A DNA stretch of 64,000 nt from positions 45,632,001-45,696,000 of the forward strand of contig JBITNC010000001.1 of assembly GCA_050084985.1 (NCBI GenBank), given 5' to 3'. Positions within the stretch are counted from its first letter, which is position 1, and every line of letters begins with the position of its first letter. Source of the stretch: Nageia nagi. Its lineage: Eukaryota; Pinophyta. A program made the position numbers and the translations under genes. Below, piece after piece: positions 47,445-56,265 of the stretch. The notes below the pieces were generated by a model. That model had not been told where the DNA came from. It ran no database searches and was given only the letters and a program-made list of their open reading frames with translations.

Positions 47445-47614
47445 CTTACCATTTGGGGTACTATCATATTTAGTGCTTGGAGTACAATGATTATACACTT
47501 TAAGAGAAATCACTTCCAACTATAAAATATTGAATATGAAATTCAAAATCAACAGATGTGAGGCACACTTCCAAGGAATCAAGGAGAAAGGGGAACATGG
47601 AATAGGATTTAAAA
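47445..47614 (+). pseudogene. Element D protease, C-terminal part
   Basis: After the CTTAC duplication the frame reads PFGVLSYLVLGVQ, a stop, then LYTLREITSNYKILNMKFK, matching the end of gypsy protease (VLGVQWLxTLG... Y-x-x-L-x-M-x-F). It abuts element G at 47615. Confidence 0.78.
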
Positions 47615-47953
47615 TGTTATGAATAAAGTTCCCAAAATATCATAAAATCATGAGAGAAAGAGCTCAACACCTTGAATAAGAGATAAAATCTGTAATAAGC
47701 CACTTCGAGGGAGCAACCTCCTTTACATCACATCAAATACACAACAATAGACCCTCCAAATGATAATACCTCCTTAGTATAAATAGGAGTCCAAGGGGTG
47801 CCATTACAATGAAAGGACACTAGCTGACATAACAATAATAATGTCTAGCTGATATAAAAATAATAATTTAAGGGAATAACAATAACCATAGTGGCTTCTA
47901 TGGGACACATAATAACAATATATGGGCTACATGAGTAGTATAGGGACCTAACA
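47615..47953 (-). repeat. 3' LTR of element G
   Basis: 339 bp, TGTTATGAATAAAG to GGGACCTAACA. A plus-strand-oriented tataaatagg word is present near 47780. Confidence 0.92.
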
Positions 47954-47966
47954 TGCCCCTCTCCTT
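47954..47966 (-). promoter_or_regulatory. Polypurine tract of element G
   Basis: The minus strand reads aaggagaggggca directly before the 3' LTR. Confidence 0.85.
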
Positions 47967-48690
47967 AAAAAAAATATTGTCCTTAATGTTTGAGTAGTTT
48001 TGGATGATTATATATAAAATTCTCATCTTACCATGTGGAATCTTCAGCTATTGCCATATTTTTACTTTCAACCTTCCTTGCCATCCTAAAAACCATCTCT
48101 AAGGATGTTGGTTCAAACAGATTTGGAGACTGTTCTATTATCTGACCTTCCAATTGATGTAAATCTAAAATTTTTCCCCTTTAGAGTCTGAAATTTCTAC
48201 TTGTGGTAGAATCAGATGTATTCTTTTCAATTACATATATTTTGTCAAATTCTGATATTCCAAGAGGAAATGGCTGCAACTTTTCCAAAATGTACTGATT
48301 TTTGGATTTTTCAGAAGCATGAACTTGTACGAAGTGCTACATGTCACCTATTTATTCCCATACCTTGAAAATTGTAAAAGATAAACTTAAATCTATACCC
48401 TAACCAATCCAATAGGTTTCACATAGTTTGGAGCTATAAAAATTTAGATAAACACTTTTTAGCTAGAACACCTATTTCAGACCTACTTTTGAGACTAGTC
48501 AAAAACCTTAAATTCCCCTTAGTGTAACTTGTAAATTATAGAGAATTAGGATCTGAAATTTGAACTGAAACTTCTTAGGTATGTCTTCTAAAAACCTAAT
48601 ATATTTCAGAATCTAAAACCTTTCGAAACAAAATTGGTAGCGAAAATGCCACGATGACTAGTTTTGAGCCGTGAAATCGTAGAATCATCT

Positions 48691-48702
48691 GCTCTAATAC
48701 CA
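48691..48702 (-). promoter_or_regulatory. Primer-binding site of element G
   Basis: The minus strand reads tggtattagagc, 11 of 12 bases of the tRNA-iMet primer site, two bases from the 5' LTR. Confidence 0.9.
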
Positions 48703-48704
48703 AA

Positions 48705-49043
48705 TGTTACAAACAAAGTTCCCAAAATAGCATAAAATCATGAGAGAAAGAGCTCAAAACCTTGAATAAGATATAAAATCTATAATAAGCCACTTCAAGG
48801 GGGAAAATTCCTTTACATCACATCAAATACACAACAATAGACCCTCCAAATGATAATACCTCCTTAGTATATATAAGAGTCCAAGGGGTGCCACTACAAT
48901 GAAAGGACACTAGCCGACATAACAATAATAATGTCTACCTAACATAACAATAATAATGTAAGGGAATAAAAATAACCATAGTGGCTTCTATGGGACACAT
49001 AATAACAATATATGGGCTACATGAGTAGTATAGGGACCTAACA
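48705..49043 (-). repeat. 5' LTR of element G
   Basis: 339 bp, TGTTACAAACAAAG to GGGACCTAACA, followed by the target duplication TAAAA. Confidence 0.92.
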
Positions 49044-49262
49044 TAAAAGGATGGAGATAATTCATAAATACCCTCTACAACAAAGATAAATCCATAAACC
49101 AACTTCAACCCAAGAAAGTTTCATAGCATTCCACAAGCATTAAACTTTGTATGTTATTGAGAACATAAAAAATTATGAAAATGAAGAAGAATGTGGGAAG
49201 GAGAAAGAAGACTTTGAATTAGCTATCACATTCATAGTTTTGAATTATTTGGGGACAAGCAA

Positions 49263-49279
49263 TTTGGGAGGGGTGGATT
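49263..49279 (+). promoter_or_regulatory. Polypurine tract of element D
   Basis: tttgggaggggtggatt lies directly before the 3' LTR start TGTAATATTC. Its presence shows that the LTR pair and the gag-protease region belong to one element. Confidence 0.8.
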
Positions 49280-50782
49280 TGTAATATTCTTAAATTTTGG
49301 CATCTTACTCACTCCAACACAAAGAAGTGGGGCATTCATCCTCATTGTTCTCTTTTAGATTTTTAGAGGTATTTTAGTAGTTTTAGAGTAAATTAAGGAA
49401 TAATAAGATAATCTAGATAATATTAAGATCATTTTCTATGTTAAGTTCCACTTGGAGGTTCTCCAACATGGGATGTATAATTATTTATTATTTTAATTAT
49501 CTAAATCATTTCTAATTGTATGGGCCACTTAAAGATGCTAAATCAATGTTGTTATTTGTAATACCAAGGCATATTATATTTGTAAATGCAATATTAGTCT
49601 TCTTTATCGAGGTATTATATATCTTGGCCTTGAAAAAGTATAATTTGGCATATCAAGATATTTAGAAGCCTATCAATGTAATTTAGCTCCCCTCTAAGCT
49701 AAATGCTCCATTAGAGGTAGAGCATTATCATTTGTAGAAAGTGATATTAATCATGAAGCATAGAAGATACCAAGAGGGAGACATGGCACCTAGAAGGCTT
49801 ATAAGAACAATTTGGAATTGGTGGATGAGACTTTATGGATCCCAATACATTCATGATGTTGTGTCTCACCCCATGGGTGAATTTGGACCCTATGACTTGA
49901 TCTTGATCATCCTAAGGTTGGTGTAGGATAGGAAGGATATATAGAGGCTATAAAAGGAGTAGCTTAAGACTCATTTGGACATGCTTGGATTAATTCTTCT
50001 CTTTTACACTAGATGTAGGGCATCATCTCTCCTACTACCCTTATGGATGAAAATCCACCTGGAGGTACTTAAGGTCTGGTAAAGCCTCAATACTTAATGA
50101 ATTGTTACTTTGAGGAATAACATCCCTAAAAGAATATAACTAGCTATCTAAGGCTATTGGAATTACCTTAGATTATCTTAACACTACTAGTGGGACCTTG
50201 GAGTCTCCATCATAACTAATTGGAGGAGGAATCCTTGGTGCAAGCCTTATCATTGTTGAGAATTTTATTATTTAGAAAATAATAAGGATTTATGGAATCA
50301 TCCCTAGGGCACTTTTTCTTTGGAAGTGAAGGCATGTAATTTAGTTCCCTTTATAATATTATTCGAATTACATTAATTGTGATCCTAATTAATATGTTAT
50401 TTTCATGAGATCTTACCCTAGTTGTATGGATGTTGCATTTTGAATGTTAATTATTAAGTTAATTCACTTAATTACTAGTCCTTGGAATATTTTCTTGATA
50501 TCTTGCTATTTCGAGCTAGATGATTACATTGGAGTGAGCTTCTATTGAGATCTAGTATTATTTGCTTACATGTTGGCTTTTTGGAATTAATTTTGACTTC
50601 TTCACTTGAACATTAGGTTTTTGCATTTATATTTTGCACTTGAGACCATACATTTGCATTTTATGGGTAAGGTTAGGGTATTTTGGGTATTTGAAGAGCA
50701 TAAATAACTTAATTTTAATTTTGATGAATTTTAATAATTTTTATGAGCCCCATTTGGGTGATTTTGGACCAATCCTAGTTTA
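49280..50782 (+). repeat. 3' LTR of element D
   Basis: About 1.5 kb, TGTAATATTCTT onwards, aligning with 39511-40961. A TATA-like ctataaaagg is at about 49950. The right end is placed where similarity to the 5' LTR fades and copia H resumes. Confidence 0.78.
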
Positions 50783-50784
50783 GA

Positions 50785-50993
50785 ATATTTCAAATCTTCC
50801 TACCATCTAGGATTTTGGCCCAATCAACATCAACATATACCTCTAAAGTCTCAAATTCAATAGAATTATATCATAATTTAGAAGTTTTGGTATCAGATAT
50901 GTATTAGAGTATCCTTTAACTACTTTCTAATGGGATTCATGAGGAGAATGCATTAATTGATTTATTAGATTAACTGCAAATATTATATCATGC
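50785..50993 (-). pseudogene. Copia H RNase H, N-terminal part (segment 2 of 3)
   Basis: The minus strand reads HDIIFAVNLINQLMHSPHES followed by a Trp codon turned stop, then VVKGYSNTYL and VDVDWAKILDGRK. These match RPDIMFAVSLxSRFMHxPxxxHW and the GYTDSDWAG-x-DDRKS entry of plant copia RNase H. It joins the RT fragment at 56266 across copia C and the domain end at 39510 across D. Confidence 0.88.
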
Positions 50994-51628
50994 TGTTAGA
51001 AAAATGGAGACTAAGACAGAACCAGCCAGATAGAACAGGCCAGCCGGCCAACCGGCTAAGATGCTAGTAAATCTGAAGGATAGTTTTGTTTATAAAGCCA
51101 ACCGGTCTGCAGGGCAGTTTCTTTCTCATTTCAAACCAATTTTCAGTTGCCAAGGAGCCATGACACCTGTTCAGCAGTTGTAGAAGGGTTGGGGGTTACC
51201 TAACGACCTTCCTGATCCAACTTGGGTTTAAGTTGGGTTAGTTTGTACCTATAAATAAGAGGCTTGAGTTGAGGCATGTATGTAGTTGGAATATGTGTGT
51301 ATGACTGTAATTTGACAGCATTTGTGAGGTTGATTGTAATTGTTGAGAGAGAGATTGTAGTGAGGCTTTGTTGTAACTCCAAAGTGAAGGTTGTAGCAAG
51401 GTTATGCTACTGGTGTATTGCTTGGAGGACTTGAATGCAAAAGAGTTGAAAGCTTCTCCATGGATGTAGCCTACACTGGGTGAACCACGTTATCTCTTGT
51501 GTCTCTCTTATGTGATTGATGTTTATGGATGTTTATTTTCAGTAGTATGCTTAATGTTGTTTCTTCTTTGCCAAAGACAATCTAAATTGTGAATACTCTT
51601 GGTTATATGAACTCTTTAAATCCTAACA
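50994..51628 (+). repeat. 5' LTR of copia C
   Basis: 635 bp, TGTTAGAAAAATGG to AAATCCTAACA. The extra 10 bp relative to the 3' LTR is a short duplication (gtttatggat, near 51522-51532). Confidence 0.96.
51250..51257 (+). promoter_or_regulatory. TATA box of copia C 5' LTR
   Basis: tataaata in the middle of the LTR, the likely core promoter for element RNA. The same sequence is kept in the 3' LTR at 55892-55899. Confidence 0.75.
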
Positions 51629-51630
51629 AT

Positions 51631-51642
51631 TGGTATCAGAGC
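51631..51642 (+). promoter_or_regulatory. tRNA-iMet primer-binding site of copia C
   Basis: tggtatcagagc, perfect match, two bases after the 5' LTR. Confidence 0.97.
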
Positions 51643-51708
51643 CACGTTGTTGTGTTGGGATTTTCTTGGTGAATCTTGTGTGTAGATTGGAAATCAAGGA
51701 AGAGCACT

Positions 51709-52734
51709 ATGGCAGAAGAAGGGAGGCTGAAGGTGGAAAGGTTTAATGGGCAAGGATTTCAGTTTTGGAAAATGCAAATGGAAGACTACCTCTACCAAAA
51801 GGATCTCTATCTACCTCTAGAAGAGAAGAGTAAGAAACTTACTTCTATGAATGATGAAGAGTGGAATCTCTTGGATAGAAAGGCTTTGGGTGCTATAAGA
51901 CTTTGTTTAAGTTCTAGTGTAGCTTTCAATATTTCCAATGAAAAGACCACTAAAGGTGTAATGGATAAGCTTGCTAAATTGTATGAAAAACCATCTACCT
52001 CTAACAAAGTATACTTAATAAAAAAATTGTTTAACATGAAGATGAATGAAGGTAGTTCAGTTCAGGACCATGTTAATGAGTTCAATACAATCACAAATCA
52101 ATTGACTTCAGTAAGTTTAGAATTTGAAGATGAAGTAAGGGCCTTGTTAATTCTATGTTCACTTCCGGATAGTTGGAATAGCTTTGTTATGGCTATTAGC
52201 AATTCTTCTTCTAATGCAAAATTGGTCTTTGATGAAGTTGTTGGAACAATTCTTAGTGAGGACATGAGGAGAAAGTCCACAGGAGAATGCTCCAATGCTG
52301 CTCTCACAGTAGAGGCAAGAGGAAGACCAAAGGAAAGAAGGAGAAGCAAGTCAAGAAGCAAATCACAAGGAAGGTCGAAATCACAAGGTAAAACAAAATT
52401 GGAATGTTGGTATTGTGGTAAAAAGGGTCACATTAAAAAGGATTGTTGGAATAGAAAAGGTAAAGAATGTGATAGTAGTAATAATGAAAGCACAAGTAAT
52501 CAAGAGGTTAATATGGTTGGTGAATTAATCCAAGATGCTTTAATCATGTCTAACGAAAAGAACAATGATTATTGGGTTCTTGATTCGGGTGCTTCATATC
52601 ATGCTACTCCACATAAGGACTTCTTTTCTAATTACACACATGGTGATTTTGGTCAAGTGTTATTAGGTAATGAACATCCATGTAAAATTGTTGGTATGGG
52701 CAATATAACAATGAAATTACCTAATGGAACATAA
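51709..52734 (+). CDS. Copia C gag and protease
   Basis: The frame is open from 51676, but I place the start at the internal ATG 51709 (MAEEGRLKVERFNGQGFQFW) because copia B starts with the homologous MEEKGIFQVEKFN. In order: DUF4219-like N-terminus, UBN2-type capsid region (KLYEKPSTSNKVYLIKKLFN, RALLILCSLPDSWNSF), Arg/Ser/Lys-rich linker, zinc knuckle CWYCGKKGHIKKDC from residue 233, and protease with LDSGASYH, active Asp at residue 292. Gag packages element RNA; the protease cuts the polyprotein. A TAA at 52732-52734 ends the frame in the protease. Copia B has a sense codon there and the same frame reopens at once, so this is a nonsense lesion, not the normal end. Confidence 0.93.
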   Translation: MAEEGRLKVERFNGQGFQFWKMQMEDYLYQKDLYLPLEEKSKKLTSMNDEEWNLLDRKALGAIRLCLSSSVAFNISNEKTTKGVMDKLAKLYEKPSTSNKVYLIKKLFNMKMNEGSSVQDHVNEFNTITNQLTSVSLEFEDEVRALLILCSLPDSWNSFVMAISNSSSNAKLVFDEVVGTILSEDMRRKSTGECSNAALTVEARGRPKERRRSKSRSKSQGRSKSQGKTKLECWYCGKKGHIKKDCWNRKGKECDSSNNESTSNQEVNMVGELIQDALIMSNEKNNDYWVLDSGASYHATPHKDFFSNYTHGDFGQVLLGNEHPCKIVGMGNITMKLPNGT

Positions 52735-54771
52735 TGGACTCTTAATGAAGCAAGACACATTCTGGATCTTAAAAGGAATCTCATATCAATAAGTAAATTG
52801 GATAAGGAGGGCTATGTGATGACATTCGGGGATGGTAATTGGAAAGTTTCTAAAGGTTCAATGGTATTTGCAAAGGGAAATTTGGTGGGGTCTCTTTATT
52901 TACTCACAAATGTCTTTGATTATTCATTGAATCTTGTTTCCTTTGGTAATGATACATCACTATGGCATAATAGACTTGGACATATGAGTGAAAAAGGAAT
53001 GAAAATGTTACACACTAATGGTTCACTTCCAAATCTAAAAGAAATTGATTTAGGATTTTGTGAAGATTGTGTGTATGGTAAACAAAAGAAAGTTAGATTT
53101 CTTAAAGTTGGCAATGAAAGGAAGAGTCACAAATTAGAGCTTGTTCATACAGATGTGTGGGGTCCTGCACAGGTTTGGTCACTTGGGGGCTCATCTTATT
53201 TTGTCACTTTTATTGATGATTGTACCAGGAAGACATGGGTATACTGTATTAAAAAGAAATCTGATGTGTTTGAAACTTTTAAGAGGTGGAAGGCATTGGT
53301 TGAGAATGAAACTAATTCTAAGTTAAAATGTATTAAGTCAGATAATGGTGGAGAATTTTGCAATAATGAGTTTGATTCATTTTGTTCACACAATGGCATT
53401 AGAAGGATTAAGGTGGTTCCTAGAACTCCACAGGAAAATGGGGTTGCAGAGAGAATGAATAGGACTATCTTGGAAAGGGCTAGAAGTATGAGGATACATG
53501 TTGGGTTTCCTTTAAATCTTTGGGCTGATGCTATTGACACTACTATTTACTTGATTAACAGGGGTCCATCTATGGCTTTAGATGGAGGCATTCCAGAGGA
53601 GATGTGGACAGGTAAAAAGGTGAATTACTTATTCTTGAGAGTCTTTGGTTGTGAGGCTTTTGCACATGTTGATAAGGAGAATAGAAATAAACTTGATGCA
53701 AAATCACAAAAATGTTATCTTATTGGATATGGTGTTAATGATTTTGGATATAGGTTATGGGATGTAGATAACCATAAAATCATTAGAAGTAGAGATGTTG
53801 TATTCAATGAGAATAACATGTATAAAGATAGGTTGCAAAAGGTTGAGGAACCCAAGAATGTATCTCTAGAAGATGTTGATCAATATAAGGGTCCTGATAA
53901 TGTTGAAGCACCTCCACCACAAACACCTCAAACTTTTTCGCTTAGAAGATCCACAAGGATTAGAAATCCTCCTGAACGATATTCTCCTACTCTTTATCAT
54001 ATTTTGTATACTGATGGTGGCGAACCTGAATGTTTTGATGAAGCTATGCAGGGTGGTACACAGATTAAGTGGGAGCATGCTATGAAGGAGGAGATGGACT
54101 CCTTACTTAAGAATCAGACTTGGAGTTTGGTTGAGCTTCCAGAGGGTAAGAGGGCTCTTACTAACAAATGGGTGTATAGGATAAAGGAGGATGCAGATGG
54201 GCGACAAAGGTACAAGGCAAGACTTGTGGTAAAAGGTTTCGAACAGAAAAAAGGTATTGATTATGATGAGATCTTTTCTCTAGTTGTTAAAATGACCTCG
54301 ATTAGAGCAATATTGAGTCTTGTTGCTACTGAAAATTTGTTTCTTGAACAACTGGATGTAAAGACAGCTTTCCTTCATGGGGATTTGGAGGAAGATATTT
54401 ATATGCATCAACCCGAAGGTTTTGAGGTCAAAGGTAAAGAAGGGTATGTATGTAAATTGGAAAAGAGTTTGTATGGCTTAAAACAAGCACCCAGGCAATG
54501 GTATCATAAGTTTGACACTTTCATGGTAACAAATGAATTTGTAAGATGTCAATCTGATCATTGTGTGTATATAAAAAGAACAACAAATGGCAACTATGTA
54601 ATCTTGCTTTTATATGTGGATGACATGTTGATAGCAGGACCTAGTATGCAGGATATTGTTGATCTTAAGGAAAAGTTGGCTAAAACTTTTGAAATGAAAG
54701 ATTTGGGTGAAGCTAATCAAATTCTTGGAATGAAAATAACAAGAGATAAACAAAACCACTCACGAAGATAA
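52735..54771 (+). CDS. Copia C integrase and reverse transcriptase (same frame, after nonsense codon)
   Basis: The frame continues after the stop with RHILDLKRNLISISKLDKEG. The first ATG is at 52798. Integrase: zinc region LWHNRLGHMSEKGMKML... CEDC; catalytic D at 53152 (HTDVWGP), D at 53341 (SDNGGEF) and E at 53449 (GVAER), giving D-x62-D-x35-E. Tail with RSRDVVFNE and a Pro-rich linker. RT: LVELPEGKRALTNKWVYR, QLDVKTAFLHGDLEEDIYMH, SLYGLKQAPRQWY and the active site LYVDDML at about 54613-54627. The integrase inserts the DNA copy and the RT makes it. A one-base deletion near 54750-54765 shifts the frame to a TAA at 54769-54771. Confidence 0.93.
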   Translation, partial: WTLNEARHILDLKRNLISISKLDKEGYVMTFGDGNWKVSKGSMVFAKGNLVGSLYLLTNVFDYSLNLVSFGNDTSLWHNRLGHMSEKGMKMLHTNGSLPNLKEIDLGFCEDCVYGKQKKVRFLKVGNERKSHKLELVHTDVWGPAQVWSLGGSSYFVTFIDDCTRKTWVYCIKKKSDVFETFKRWKALVENETNSKLKCIKSDNGGEFCNNEFDSFCSHNGIRRIKVVPRTPQENGVAERMNRTILERARSMRIHVGFPLNLWADAIDTTIYLINRGPSMALDGGIPEEMWTGKKVNYLFLRVFGCEAFAHVDKENRNKLDAKSQKCYLIGYGVNDFGYRLWDVDNHKIIRSRDVVFNENNMYKDRLQKVEEPKNVSLEDVDQYKGPDNVEAPPPQTPQTFSLRRSTRIRNPPERYSPTLYHILYTDGGEPECFDEAMQGGTQIKWEHAMKEEMDSLLKNQTWSLVELPEGKRALTNKWVYRIKEDADGRQRYKARLVVKGFEQKKGIDYDEIFSLVVKMTSIRAILSLVATENLFLEQLDVKTAFLHGDLEEDIYMHQPEGFEVKGKEGYVCKLEKSLYGLKQAPRQWYHKFDTFMVTNEFVRCQSDHCVYIKRTTNGNYVILLLYVDDMLIAGPSMQDIVDLKEKLAKTFEMKDLGEANQILGMKITRDKQNHSRR

Positions 54772-55575
54772 GTCAAGAAGACTATATTGAAAAGGTTCTT
54801 AAACGGTTCAATATGAATAATGCAAAAATCTGTAACTTTACCATTGGCAAAACATTTTAAACTCACCAAACATTTATGTCCTAAGACAGATAAGGAAAAG
54901 GAGTACATGACTAAGGTTCCTTATGCTTCAGCGGTTAGGAGTTTAATGTATGCAATGGTATGTACTAGACCAGATATAGCACAAGTAGTGGGAGTGGTTA
55001 GTAGATTTATGAATAATCTAGGAAAAGGGCATTGGGAAGCAGTTAAATGGATCCTTAGGTATTTAAGGGGTACTTCTCATTACTCTTTATGTTTTGGTGG
55101 ATCTAACTCTTGTTTGCAAGGATATGTTGATTCTGACATGGTAGGTGATATAGATGGTGGGAGAAGCACTACAGGTTATGTGTTTACCATTGGAGGTACA
55201 GCGGTTAGTTGGATTTCAAAACTCCAACAGGTTGTGGCTCTCTCCACTACTGAGGCAGAGTACGTGGTGATGATAGAGGTGAGTAAAGAATTGATTTGGT
55301 TGAAGAGACTGATGGAGGAATTGGAAAAGGTGCAGGAGGATGCAAAGTTATGGAGCGATAGCCAGAGTGCTATCCATCTTGCAAAGAACTTAGCCTACCA
55401 TTCGAGAATTAAACACATCAAATTGAGGTACCACTTCATTAGGGCAGCGTTGGAGGATGGTTCAGTCAGTTTGGGGAAGATTCACATGTCACAAAATCTT
55501 ACAGACATGTTCACGAAAGTTGTTACAAAGGAGAAGTTGGGCTCTTGCTCAACTTGGATTGGTCTTAAGGAGTAA
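54772..55575 (+). CDS. Copia C end of RT and RNase H (after frame changes)
   Basis: From about 54765 to 54825 the coding sense lies in the frame one base behind (block SQEDYIEKVLKRFNMNNAK). An extra A in the run at 54822-54828 returns it to the original frame, giving SVTLPLAKHFKLTKHLCP. RNase H follows: ASAVRSLMYAMVCTRPDIAQ, WILRYLRGTSHYSL, DGGRSTTGYVFTIGG, LSTTEAEYVVM, LWSDSQSAIHLAKNLAYHSR, DMFTKVVTKEKLG and a stop at 55573. It removes RNA from the RNA-DNA hybrid. The catalytic acidic residues (YVDSDM, TEAEY, SDSQSA) are kept. An isolated ATG at 54820 is probably not a real start. Confidence 0.9.
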
Positions 55576-55624
55576 AGGCCAAGATGAGGAGCTTTTGACC
55601 CTTGTTGCAGAGGAAGAAGTCTCC

Positions 55625-55635
55625 AAGTGGGAGAT
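55625..55635 (+). promoter_or_regulatory. Polypurine tract of copia C
   Basis: aagtgggagat directly before the 3' LTR. Confidence 0.88.
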
Positions 55636-56260
55636 TGTTAGAAAAATGGAGACTAAGACAGAACCAGCCAGACAGAACAGGCCAGCCGACCAACCGGCTA
55701 AGATGCTAGTAAATCTGAAGGATAGTTTTGTTTATAAAGCCAACCGATCTGCAGGGCAGTTTCTTTCTCACTTCAAACCAATTTTCAGTTGCCAAGGAGC
55801 CATGACACCTGTTCAGCAGTTGTAGAAGGGTTGGGGGTTACCTAACGACCTTCCTGATCCAACTTGGGTTTAAGTTGGGTTAGTTTGTACCTATAAATAA
55901 GAGGCTTGAGTTGAGGCATGTATGTAGTTGGAATATGTGTGTATGACTGTAATTTGACAGCATTTGTGAGGTTGATTGTAATTATTGAGAGAGAGATTGT
56001 AGTGAGGCTTTGTTGTAACTCCAAAGTGAAGGTTGTAGCAAGGTTATGCTACTGGTGTATTGCTTGGAGGACTTGAATGCAAAAGAGTTGAAAGCTTCTC
56101 CGTGGATGTAGCCTACACTGGGTGAACCACGTTATCTCTTGTGTCTCTCTTGTGTGATTGATGTTTATTTTCAGTAGTATGCTTAATGTTGTTTCTTCTT
56201 TGCCAAAGACAATCTAAATTGTGAATACTCTTGGTTATATGAACTCTTTAAATCCTAACA
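55636..56260 (+). repeat. 3' LTR of copia C
   Basis: 625 bp, TGTTAGAAAAATGG to AAATCCTAACA, with the TATA box at 55892-55899. Followed by the target duplication CATGC. Confidence 0.96.
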
Positions 56261-56265
56261 CATGC

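Larger units (their letters stand above)
47615..49043 (-). mobile_element. Non-autonomous LTR element G, 1.4 kb
   Basis: 1,429 bp with 339-bp LTRs at 47615-47953 and 48705-49043 (TGTTA...CTAACA), target duplication TAAAA (47610-47614 and 49044-49048), a tRNA-iMet primer site at 48691-48702 and a polypurine tract at 47954-47966, both oriented for the minus strand. The 751-bp internal region has no recognisable Gag or Pol. Such small elements rely on proteins from a related autonomous element. I count about 22 differences between the LTRs (about 6.5%), six times the divergence of copia C. It resembles TRIM or small LARD elements. Confidence 0.93.
39511..50782 (+). mobile_element. Gypsy-like element D, gag and protease only, hosts F and G
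   Basis: Two long direct LTRs, 39511-40961 and 49280-50782, enclose a plus-strand gag (from 42439), a protease split by element F, and a polypurine tract at 49263-49279. No RT, RNase H or integrase lies between protease and polypurine tract: only about 165 bp before G and 230 bp after it. The insertion splits copia H within its DRKS-TSGYAFF block; both H halves match on either side. A tentative atatt target duplication is at 39511-39515 and 50785-50789. After removing F and G the element is about 6.2 kb. It must have depended on enzymes supplied by another element, or has lost them. Confidence 0.8.
50994..56260 (+). mobile_element. Ty1/copia element C, nearly intact, young
   Basis: 5,267 bp. 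LTRs 50994-51628 and 55636-56260 (TGTTAG...CTAACA), 5-bp target duplication CATGC (50989-50993 and 56261-56265), perfect tRNA-iMet primer site, gag-protease-integrase-RT-RNase H in one frame, and a polypurine tract. Only one stop and a pair of opposite frame changes break the polyprotein. The LTRs differ by seven transitions and one 10-bp indel (about 1.1% by substitution). It is the same lineage as copia B. Its base composition is visibly richer in G+C than its surroundings, as expected for a recent arrival in a decaying AT-rich region. It sits inside copia H. Confidence 0.97.

Noticed and set aside
53196-53540. 114-residue minus-strand frame
   Set aside because: Lies opposite the copia C integrase core; antisense shadow.
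55457-55825. 122-residue plus-strand frame spanning the end of copia C pol and its 3' LTR
   Set aside because: Out of frame with RNase H and running into the LTR; an identical frame fragment in the 5' LTR explains the tail.
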